A stretch of 64,000 nucleotides of DNA from Bacteroides intestinalis (lineage in GTDB: Bacteria > Bacteroidota > Bacteroidia > Bacteroidales > Bacteroidaceae): positions 62,001-126,000 of the forward strand of contig NZ_QRZF01000004.1 of NCBI RefSeq assembly GCF_003464595.1. Direction: 5' to 3'. This document shows positions 32,771 to 39,554 of this stretch, one piece after another. Numbering within the stretch: the first letter of the stretch is position 1; each line of letters opens with the position of its first letter. The notes under the pieces were generated by a model. The model saw nothing but the letters and a program-made list of their open reading frames with translations. It did no database searches and had not been told where the DNA came from. The translations under genes and the position numbers were made by a program.

Positions 32771-33874
32771 ATGACAACCTGCTATTTTGAAACTTTGGCG
32801 GCATTCGCCGTCAGCTGCCTGCTCAGTGCAATGATAATTCCCAAAATATCGCTGATAGCCTACAGGCGGCGGCTCTTTGATCCATTGAGCGACCGAAAGT
32901 TGCATACGACGCACATTCCCCGCTTAGGGGGAATCGCTTTTTTTCCGTGTATCATTATGCCTATTTCGCTCGTCATCGCCTGCCACAATCTCTGTACGGA
33001 CAGCAATTTGCTCACTTGGAAACAATCCACCTGCCTGCTCACCCTATTCAGTTGCCTCTTCATGCTCTATCTGATGGGGATGAGAGACGACCTGATAGGG
33101 ATGCGCTACCGCGCCAAGTTTATCATCCAGACACTTTGCAGCCTTTTACTGGTAGCCTCCGGCTTTTGTTTCGACAACCTCTACGGACTGTTTGGAATTC
33201 ACGAGTTGCCCCATTATGTGGGGATACCGTTCACTGTCTTTATCATTGTCTATATCATGAATGCAATTAATCTTATAGACGGCATCGATGGTCTGGCTTC
33301 CGGATTGAGCATGATAGCCTTCTTCGCTTTCGGTTGCATGTTCGTCTGTCTGAGCTGGTGGTTATATGCTTTCATCGCCTTTGCGGCTTTGGGTGCACTG
33401 ATACCATTTTTCTATTATAATATGTTCGGGAAGCCCCGTCGCGGACGGAAAGTGTTCATGGGAGATACCGGCTCATTGACCATCGGCCTGTTGCTGGCTG
33501 TAATGGCCATTCATCTCAGTATGTCCGATCCCGCCAAGGAAGAACTTTTTCCCGGTGCTATCGTGACGGCTTTCTCCTTCCTGCTGGTACCGATGCTGGA
33601 CGTAGTCCGGGTAGTGCTCCACCGCCTGCGCAACCATCAGCCTCCGTTTCTCCCCGACAAAAATCATATCCACCATAAATTCATAGCCTTGGGTATGTCG
33701 CAACATCAGGCACTCTGCTTCATCCTGAGCATCGCCTGTCTTTTTATTATTGCCAATACACTTTTAGCCTCTTACCTGTCCGTCACCGTACTGTTTCTGC
33801 TGGACGTAGCGGTATGGACAGCGATGCACTTCTACATCACAGCAAAAATTACAAAAAAACACCCAAGAAATTAA
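32771..33874 (+). CDS. WecA/TagO-type undecaprenyl-phosphate sugar-1-phosphate transferase
   Basis: Starts the capsule repeat unit by moving a HexNAc-1-phosphate from its UDP form to undecaprenyl phosphate in the inner membrane. About 10-11 hydrophobic helices are visible over 367 residues. The MraY/WecA family motifs are all present: MRDDLIGMRYRAK (Asp-Asp), NLIDGIDGLASG, VFMGDTGSLT and the histidine motif PDKNHIHHKF. Together with the WecB, WecC and WecG-type genes at the end of the locus, GlcNAc-1-phosphate is the most likely sugar. It lies between upxY and the export genes. Confidence 0.92.
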   Translation: MTTCYFETLAAFAVSCLLSAMIIPKISLIAYRRRLFDPLSDRKLHTTHIPRLGGIAFFPCIIMPISLVIACHNLCTDSNLLTWKQSTCLLTLFSCLFMLYLMGMRDDLIGMRYRAKFIIQTLCSLLLVASGFCFDNLYGLFGIHELPHYVGIPFTVFIIVYIMNAINLIDGIDGLASGLSMIAFFAFGCMFVCLSWWLYAFIAFAALGALIPFFYYNMFGKPRRGRKVFMGDTGSLTIGLLLAVMAIHLSMSDPAKEELFPGAIVTAFSFLLVPMLDVVRVVLHRLRNHQPPFLPDKNHIHHKFIALGMSQHQALCFILSIACLFIIANTLLASYLSVTVLFLLDVAVWTAMHFYITAKITKKHPRN

Positions 33875-33923
33875 TACTTCATACCTTATATTTCATATTT
33901 CTATTTTATACTAAAATCAAAAC

Positions 33924-34718
33924 ATGAAAAATCATCTTTTATACTTGCTATTTTCGTTGGCGTTGCTCTCATCGTGCAACACATCGAAAGAGATAATCTA
34001 CTTTCAGGACGTGGAGGTAAACAGCCCCCAAGCAGTGGCCCCACCTCAGGATATCACCGTTCAACCCAAGGATCAGATATCCATCATAGTGTCGAGCAAG
34101 GACCCCGAACTGGCGGCTTTGTTCAATCTGACGCGCGTACAGCAGAGAGTAGGTTCCACAGGATTGAACAACAATAACAACAACGGAGAAATTTCCGGAT
34201 ATACGCTTGATGACAAAGGCGCCATCGACTTTCCCGTATTGGGAAGCCTCACTGTGGCGGGTATGACCCGGAGCCAGATTGCCGCATTGGTAAAACAAAA
34301 ACTGAAAGAAGAGAACCTGGTGAACGACCCGGTGGTCACCGTGGAGTTTATGAACCTCAGCTTTTCCGTCCTGGGTGAAGTGAAGACTCCCGGGAAATAC
34401 AGTATCTCGAAAGATTATATAACCTTACTGGAAGCTATCAGCATGGCCGGTGACCTAACCATCTACGGCAAGCGGGATGCCATCTTCGTGATTCGTGAAG
34501 AAAAAGGCGAACGGGTGACGCACTGGGTGGATCTCCGCTCCTGCGATTTATTCAAATCTCCCGTTTATTACCTGAAGCAGAACGATGTGGTATATGTGCA
34601 GCCCAACAAAGTACGTGCCGGACAATCCACACTGAATGAAAACAGCGTGAAGAGCGTAGGATTATGGATTAGCATTGGATCATTCCTCACTTCCTTAGGT
34701 GTATTGCTGTTTAAATAA
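33924..34718 (+). CDS. Wza-type polysaccharide export lipoprotein
   Basis: Outer-membrane polysaccharide export protein. The lipobox is LALLSSC at about residues 13-19. A Poly_export domain follows (about 40-150: DITVQPKDQISIIVSSKDPELAALFN, and GYTLDDKGAIDFPVLGSLTVAG). An SLBB domain comes next (about 152-235: VLGEVKTPGKYSI, ITLLEAISMAGDLTIYGKRD), and the C-terminus has a hydrophobic helix (SVGLWISIGSFLTSLGVLLF) as expected for the outer-membrane barrel helix. At 264 residues it is the short Bacteroidota form. It is 12 bp before the Wzc-type gene, its usual partner. Confidence 0.92.
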   Translation: MKNHLLYLLFSLALLSSCNTSKEIIYFQDVEVNSPQAVAPPQDITVQPKDQISIIVSSKDPELAALFNLTRVQQRVGSTGLNNNNNNGEISGYTLDDKGAIDFPVLGSLTVAGMTRSQIAALVKQKLKEENLVNDPVVTVEFMNLSFSVLGEVKTPGKYSISKDYITLLEAISMAGDLTIYGKRDAIFVIREEKGERVTHWVDLRSCDLFKSPVYYLKQNDVVYVQPNKVRAGQSTLNENSVKSVGLWISIGSFLTSLGVLLFK

Positions 34719-34730
34719 TTACTTATTATT

Positions 34731-37118
34731 ATGGTTGAAAAGAAAACGCCTGCCGGCAAACCCGCCGATGACTTTATACGGATACAGGACCTGTGGAGCA
34801 TGTTTGTTCCCAAGTGGTATTGGTTTGCCGTCTGCCTGTTCATTACCCTGGCTATAGCGGTGTTGTACCTGCTGAGTACCCCACCCATTTACACCCGTAC
34901 CGCTGCCATTCTCGTCAAGGACAACTCCAAAAGTAGTTCTTCGACCAGCTCAATGAGCGACTTTTCCGATTTGGGCATCTTCAAGTCCAATACCAACATC
35001 AACAACGAGTTGCTGACATTAAAATCGCCCACACTGATGACCGAGGTAGTCAGCCGTCTGGGATTGAACGAAACCTTTACCGTCCGCAGGGGATTGAAGA
35101 AGGTCGATTTGTACAAAGCGGCCCCGTTCACCGTCACATTCCGCGACCAACCGGAGGCCCCCTTGAGTTTCACGATCGAATTCTCCTCTAAAGACACGTT
35201 TACCATTTCCGATCTTAAAGTGTCGGATGAAAGTACCGGAGAAACTTTCTCCGCGCAAATGGGCGACTCCATACGGACTTCTGCCGGAACTATGATTCTG
35301 CATCCTGCGCAAAAAAACGCCAACGCTTTCATAGACACACCTATCCAGTATGTCCGGGGAAGCGTAAGTGCCGCCGCCGACACCTATGCCAACACGCTGG
35401 TTGCCGAATTGGGCAGTGACGACGCCACCATCATCAACCTCAGCATCAGCGACGCCTCCATCCGGAAAGCGGAAGACCTACTGAATACCCTGATCGAAGT
35501 CTATAACGAGAACTGGATTCAAGACAAAAACCAGATTGCCGTCAGCACCTCGCAGTTCATCAGCGACCGTCTGGGAGTGATAGAGAACGAACTGGGTCAT
35601 GTGGACGAAAATATCGCCGGATACAAGAGCGAGCATTTACTGCCCGATGTGCAGGCGGCATCCAGCCTCTACATGGCGCAGTCCGCTGAGAATAACAAAG
35701 AGCTGTCGGCACTGAACAACCAGCTCTCCACCGCCCAATATATACGCAGAGAACTGAATACGAAACAGTTGAACCAAACGTTACCCACCAATTCAGGCAT
35801 CGTCAGCGCCAACATAGAAACGCAGATCAGCGAATATAACAATCTGGTGCTGGATCGCAACCGATTGATAGCCAACAGTAGCGAAAAAAATCCGTTGGTA
35901 AAGAACATGGCGAGTTCCCTGCAAAGTATGCAGCGTACCATCATCCAGTCGGTCGACAATCTGATCGTCTCGCTGAATACCCAAATCCGTAGCCTCCGCC
36001 GGGTAGAAGACGCCACCACCACCCGACTGGCATCCAACCCGAACCAGGCAAAGTATCTGCTGTCTGTGGAACGTCAGCAAAAGGTTAAGGAGGAGCTTTA
36101 TCTCTACCTGCTCCAAAAACGTGAGGAAAACGAACTCTCACAAGCATTTACCGCCTACAACACCCGTCTGATTACCGCTCCGCGCGGCAGTATGTTTCCT
36201 ACTGCTCCCCGCAAGATGAATATCCTGTTGGTGGCATTTGCCGTGGGGCTACTGGTTCCGGCAGTAATCATTTTCATGAAGGAGAATATGAATACCAAAG
36301 TGCGCGGTCGCAAGGACCTGCAAAATCTGAGCATACCGTTCATTGGCGAGATTCCCCAATACTCCGGCACAAAGAAAAAATGGTGGGAGCTCAAGCACCG
36401 GAGGCGGCAAGACCTGAAAACCGTAGTGGTGAATGAAGGCAACCGCAACATCATCAACGAGGCATTCCGCGTGCTGCGTTCCAACATGGATTTCATGATA
36501 AACAAGGACAGCAACCAACATGTCTTCGTACTGACCTCATTCAATCCCGGCAGTGGAAAAAGTTTTCTGGCCATAAACATAGCCATGAGCTTCGCCATCA
36601 AAAAGAAGAAAGTTTTGGTCATTGACGGAGACCTCCGGCACAGAACCGCCTCTTCTTATGTCGATTCTCCAGACAAGGGATTAAGCAATTACCTGAACAA
36701 TCAGGTTGAGAATTGGAAGGAAATCATAGTTCCCTACAAGGAATACGCAAACCTGCACATCCTACCCATCGGGACAGTACCTCCCAACCCAACAGAACTG
36801 TTGGAAAACAACAAGTTGGCTACGCTGATAGCGGCATTGAGACCGGAATATGATTATATCTTCATAGACTGTCCCCCTGTCGACATCGTGGCCGACGCGC
36901 AAATCATCGAAAAATGGGCGGACCGCACCATCTTTATAGTCCGTTCCGGCTTGCTGGACCGATCCATGCTTCCCGAACTGGAAAATATGTATACCGAAAA
37001 ACGATTTAAAAACCTCTCCATGATACTGAACGGAACGGAAGGGGCCGGAGGACGTTACGGATATCGCTACGGGTACCATTACGGTTATGCTTCCTATTAT
37101 GGAGATAAAGAAAAATAA
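34731..37118 (+). CDS. Wzc-type polysaccharide co-polymerase and BY-kinase
   Basis: Inner-membrane protein controlling chain length and export, with a cytoplasmic tyrosine autokinase. The Wzz domain starts at about residue 15 with a transmembrane helix (WYWFAVCLFITLAIAVLYLL). A long coiled-coil periplasmic region (about 240-460) follows, then a second helix near 495-512 (ILLVAFAVGLLVPAVIIF). The kinase spans about 560-770: Walker A FNPGSGKSFLA, Walker A' VLVIDGDLRH, Walker B DYIFIDCPPVD. The tail is a tyrosine cluster (RYGYRYGYHYGYASYYG), the site of trans-autophosphorylation. At 795 residues it is typical for the phylum, with both parts in one chain. The PHP phosphatase gene begins 5 bp later. 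Confidence 0.94.
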   Translation: MVEKKTPAGKPADDFIRIQDLWSMFVPKWYWFAVCLFITLAIAVLYLLSTPPIYTRTAAILVKDNSKSSSSTSSMSDFSDLGIFKSNTNINNELLTLKSPTLMTEVVSRLGLNETFTVRRGLKKVDLYKAAPFTVTFRDQPEAPLSFTIEFSSKDTFTISDLKVSDESTGETFSAQMGDSIRTSAGTMILHPAQKNANAFIDTPIQYVRGSVSAAADTYANTLVAELGSDDATIINLSISDASIRKAEDLLNTLIEVYNENWIQDKNQIAVSTSQFISDRLGVIENELGHVDENIAGYKSEHLLPDVQAASSLYMAQSAENNKELSALNNQLSTAQYIRRELNTKQLNQTLPTNSGIVSANIETQISEYNNLVLDRNRLIANSSEKNPLVKNMASSLQSMQRTIIQSVDNLIVSLNTQIRSLRRVEDATTTRLASNPNQAKYLLSVERQQKVKEELYLYLLQKREENELSQAFTAYNTRLITAPRGSMFPTAPRKMNILLVAFAVGLLVPAVIIFMKENMNTKVRGRKDLQNLSIPFIGEIPQYSGTKKKWWELKHRRRQDLKTVVVNEGNRNIINEAFRVLRSNMDFMINKDSNQHVFVLTSFNPGSGKSFLAINIAMSFAIKKKKVLVIDGDLRHRTASSYVDSPDKGLSNYLNNQVENWKEIIVPYKEYANLHILPIGTVPPNPTELLENNKLATLIAALRPEYDYIFIDCPPVDIVADAQIIEKWADRTIFIVRSGLLDRSMLPELENMYTEKRFKNLSMILNGTEGAGGRYGYRYGYHYGYASYYGDKEK

Positions 37119-37123
37119 GATTC

Positions 37124-37873
37124 ATGTGGCCATTTTCTAAATCCCAGTCCATTGCGGAAAGCGGCATCCTTTGCGAAATGACCGACTCCCACTCTCACAT
37201 ATTGCCCGGGGTGGATGACGGCGTGAAGACAATGGACGAGTCGCTTCAGATTCTTGCGGAGATAAAACGCCAAGGCGTCCGCAAGGTGTGGCTTACTCCC
37301 CATATCATGGAGGATATACCCAATACCACCGCCGGACTGAAAGAAAGATTCCAAGAATTGAAAGAAAAATTCCGGAAGCCGGAAGATGCTTATTGCGGCA
37401 CGGTGGAACTGAACCTGGCCGCCGAATACATGATGGACAACCTTTTTGAGGAGCGTCTGGAGACCGACGATCTACTTTTACTCTGCGAAGGCTACAGGCA
37501 GTATCTGCTGGTGGAAACGTCCTGTTTCAATCCGCCCATGAACTTGCTATCTGTCCTGAAACGCATTCAAGCGAAAGGTTACCGGCCCTTGCTGGCACAC
37601 CCCGAACGTTACCTGTATATGAACATGCCCGATTACCGCGCATTAAAGCACGAGGGAATCGCCTTTCAGCTGAACCTTCCGGCAATTACGGGAATGTACG
37701 GCCTGCATGCACAAAAAAAGGCCGCATCCCTGCTCAAAGCAGGGATGTACGACCTGACAGGAACCGATATGCACGCTTCGAAGCATTTCAAAGAATGGCT
37801 CGGAACACGGATTGACAGTCGAGACAGGGACATGCTTTGGGCACACTTCCCGGCATATCACGATGGCCTCTGA
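37124..37873 (+). CDS. CpsB/Wzb-like PHP-domain tyrosine-protein phosphatase
   Basis: Expected to dephosphorylate the tyrosine tail of the preceding BY-kinase. It is a metal-dependent PHP-fold phosphatase of the CpsB/YwqE type, unlike the low-molecular-weight Wzb. Metal-binding motifs are DSHSHILPGVDDG near residue 23, LTPHIMEDIPN at about 65, LLAHPERYLY at about 160, and GTDMHAS at about 213. The length of 249 is normal. Its 3' end overlaps the end of a minus-strand amidase gene by 86 bp, so the capsule operon and the opposing cassette are back to back here. Confidence 0.9.
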   Translation: MWPFSKSQSIAESGILCEMTDSHSHILPGVDDGVKTMDESLQILAEIKRQGVRKVWLTPHIMEDIPNTTAGLKERFQELKEKFRKPEDAYCGTVELNLAAEYMMDNLFEERLETDDLLLLCEGYRQYLLVETSCFNPPMNLLSVLKRIQAKGYRPLLAHPERYLYMNMPDYRALKHEGIAFQLNLPAITGMYGLHAQKKAASLLKAGMYDLTGTDMHASKHFKEWLGTRIDSRDRDMLWAHFPAYHDGL

Positions 37874-38219
37874 GCTGCGCCTCCGGAAAGAGTTTCAGTA
37901 ACTTCGTCAGAAGCTGTTCCAAATGTTCAAACTGCTCCTGAGTGAACGTATTAGCGGGATGCCCTTCCGCGTCCAGTCCGCCTTCGTAGCATACTCCGAT
38001 AGAACACCGGTTGAAGGGACGGCAATGTGCCCCCACCTCGAGCAATCGACGATGCTGACTGACCGTACCATCGCGACGGACATAAAAATGATAACCGATA
38101 GTACGAAACCCACGGGTACGATGGTCACGCAAGAGTTGTTCCACAGTATAGTCACAGTTGCAGCGAGTAGCAGAACAGTGCAGAATAATGTAGCGTACCG
38201 AATCGACAGCGTCCATCAT
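37788..38219 (-). CDS. N-acetylmuramoyl-L-alanine amidase (amidase_2 type)
   Basis: Zinc amidase predicted to cut the bond between muramic acid and the peptide stem of peptidoglycan. The amidase fold shows YIILHCSATRCN (first zinc His), GYHFYVRRDGTV, VGAHCRPFNRCSIGVCYEGG, and the final GHRDMPGSVPKACPCLD. The start at 38219 (two Met codons) fits other members of about 140-150 residues. The frame stays open upstream, and an ATG at 38306 overlaps the smalltalk stop as ATGA, which could couple the two genes. No signal peptide is visible. It is the last gene of the opposing cassette, and its end overlaps the capsule phosphatase gene in antisense. Confidence 0.88.
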   Translation of the reverse strand: MMDAVDSVRYIILHCSATRCNCDYTVEQLLRDHRTRGFRTIGYHFYVRRDGTVSQHRRLLEVGAHCRPFNRCSIGVCYEGGLDAEGHPANTFTQEQFEHLEQLLTKLLKLFPEAQLRGHRDMPGSVPKACPCLDCQSVFRAIL

Positions 38220-38302
38220 CAGCCCGCCCTCTACCCGAGTGAGGAGTTCGCGCTCATCGCGCACCTCCTCCTCACCTACAGTCATAGGAAATGTTTCCTG
38301 TA

Positions 38303-38431
38303 TCATGGCAGCAGACATTCGATGGCAGTTGAACAACTGGTGACACCCAGTGCTGTGAGTGCCGCAATGGCTGCCTGGATGATAGCTTTTAGCAAAGACA
38401 CCCAAGTAATTTTATTCTTTGTTTCAGACAT
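38303..38431 (-). CDS. Smalltalk-type small peptide (42 aa)
   Basis: A short gene too small for ordinary gene calling. The peptide starts MSETKNKITWVSLLKAII and continues as a hydrophobic helix QAAIAALTALGVTSCS. The WVSLLKAIIQAAIAAL-type helix and the Ser-Cys near its end match the smalltalk peptides that accompany this kind of amidase in Bacteroides. Function is not known; membrane insertion or a lipid-modified Cys (LGVTSC resembles a lipobox) are possible. It lies between the HU-like gene and the amidase on the same strand, and its TGA overlaps an ATG in the amidase frame. Confidence 0.75.
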   Translation of the reverse strand: MSETKNKITWVSLLKAIIQAAIAALTALGVTSCSTAIECLLP

Positions 38432-38490
38432 GATGAGATTTATGATTTAATTATTAATTCTTTAATTTCTAAGGCCTCAGGCCTTAGAAA

Positions 38491-38994
38491 TTATCCCAGC
38501 GGATCATCTTCAATTCCGCCATCGCCTCCGTTTCCGCCTCCCTCGCCTTCGTCCACGTCGCCCGGATCGGAGGAGGTGACTTGCTTGATGACGTTTCCGT
38601 CCTTATCGTAACAGGTGATGTTGATGGAGGTATCCTTCAACTCCTGTTTGATGGTGGTACTGGGGGTGAAGATGACTTTGCGGGTGGTGATGAGTCCCGT
38701 ACCTACGTCTTCTACTTTAGACACCGAGGCGGCTTGGAGGCCGAAGCGCATGGTACCCAGTCCGGGTACGGCTACGGAATGACCCTCTGTGGCCCATGCC
38801 CTGATTACATCACCGATAGCCTCCCAAGCGGCATTGATGCTTCCCTTCGGGATTCCCGAGCGGATAGCAGCTTCGGATATGACTTTTTCCTGTTTCAACG
38901 TGCTGTAGATTTCTGCCTGCATGATGAAGCGATACTGCCCTTTTGAGGGGCCCACCGTCAATTTGGTCTGACGGGCTTTTACTTTGATTCCCAT
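38491..38994 (-). CDS. HU-like DNA-binding protein with an acidic tail
   Basis: A divergent member of the HU/IHF fold. Residues 1-125 hold the HU-like core (EKVISEAAIRSGIPKGSINAAWEAIGDVIRAWATEG and the arm region VAVPGLGTMRFGLQA). The C-terminal 25 or so residues are rich in Gly, Asp and Glu (DPGDVDEGEGGGNGGDGG), unlike housekeeping HU. At 167 residues it is much longer than the usual 90. It forms a cassette with the amidase, smalltalk, DUF4248 and DUF3987 genes. A -7 box and a 14 bp hairpin lie in its upstream region. Confidence 0.87.
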   Translation of the reverse strand: MGIKVKARQTKLTVGPSKGQYRFIMQAEIYSTLKQEKVISEAAIRSGIPKGSINAAWEAIGDVIRAWATEGHSVAVPGLGTMRFGLQAASVSKVEDVGTGLITTRKVIFTPSTTIKQELKDTSINITCYDKDGNVIKQVTSSDPGDVDEGEGGGNGGDGGIEDDPLG

Positions 38995-39030
38995 AATCTC
39001 AATAAATTTAATTAATAATGATTCTCAATG

Positions 39031-39062
39031 TAGTTAAGTAGTAAGCAATTACTACTTAACTA
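39031..39062 (-). promoter_or_regulatory. Perfect 14 bp stem-loop in the HU-like gene leader
   Basis: Fourteen uninterrupted base pairs (TAGTTAAGTAGTAA with its complement) close a 4 nt loop. It lies between the -7 box at 39079-39086 and the ATG at 38994, so it would form near the 5' end of the mRNA. It may stabilise the transcript or control translation. Confidence 0.65.
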
Positions 39063-39078
39063 TTTCAAAAACTCCGGG

Positions 39079-39086
39079 CAAAGATA
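39079..39086 (-). promoter_or_regulatory. -7 promoter box of the HU-like gene
   Basis: Minus strand TATCTTTG, an exact TAnnTTTG box, 85 bp before the HU-like start codon. No clear -33 box. The same box occurs before the VirE-N gene (42026-42033) and in the invertible promoter. Confidence 0.6.
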
Positions 39087-39140
39087 TGGCTGACCGGAAA
39101 CCGACTTATGGGTTTCGATGGATTCCGATGGGTTTCACCA

Positions 39141-39335
39141 TTACGGGTCGCCCAAGTGCCGGATGATTAGCGATACTTGACGGGAAGTAAGCAACTTCTG
39201 CGAACGATGATAACCGACTGCTTCCAGCTCCTCCATCAGGGGTGGACAATCGTGAACCCAGCGCATCAGACGGTTGGTAGCCACTGCGACAGTTGAATCC
39301 GGAAAATAGAGAAGGGCCAGTTCGCTCTTCTTCAT
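39141..39335 (-). CDS. DUF4248 family protein
   Basis: A 64-residue protein beginning MKKSELALLYFPDSTVAVATN. The ATG at 39335 is preferred over a TTG at 39362. It continues RLMRWVHDCPPLMEELEAVGYH and ends LTSRQVSLIIRHLGDP. This is the DUF4248 pattern, seen in Bacteroides beside HU-like, DUF3987 and VirE-N genes. It looks like a small helical DNA-binding or adaptor protein, but no activity is established. It lies between the DUF3987 gene and the HU-like gene, on the same strand. Confidence 0.8.
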   Translation of the reverse strand: MKKSELALLYFPDSTVAVATNRLMRWVHDCPPLMEELEAVGYHRSQKLLTSRQVSLIIRHLGDP

Positions 39336-39434
39336 GGAGACGGGGTGAAAGGAGTTATTCAAAATGAAAGAATTAAAAAATTAAAGGATTGATGAGAGAA
39401 AAATAGAGGGGAATTAGTATCCAAGTGGGGAATA

Positions 39435-39458
39435 TTTTTTTCCCAGTTGGGAAAAAAA
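39435..39458. terminator. Hairpin after the DUF3987 gene
   Basis: A T7-CCCA arm pairs with TGGG-A7 around two bases, forming an 11 bp palindrome with A/T tracts on both sides. It is well placed to end transcription of the VirE-N/DUF3987 pair and would work in both directions. Confidence 0.65.
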
Positions 39459-39460
39459 AT

Positions 39461-39508
39461 CTTGCAATCTTGCAAATCTTGCAGGGGGCCCTCACACCCA
39501 CACACACG
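39461..39508 (+). repeat. 48 bp inverted repeat, copy outside the DUF3987 gene
   Basis: This 48 bp stretch, with three CTTGCA-type units and a CACACCCACACACACG tail, matches the inverse complement of 41079-41126 at 42 of 48 positions. The other copy lies inside the DUF3987 coding sequence. The two copies are 1570 bp apart and inverted. Confidence 0.8.
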
Positions 39509-39554
39509 CATATACGTGCGTGAGGCAAATGGAATTCACATTCCGAAGGATTCT

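Noticed and set aside
37923..38450. Plus-strand 175-residue frame
   Set aside because: Antisense to the amidase and smalltalk genes, whose motifs are clear.
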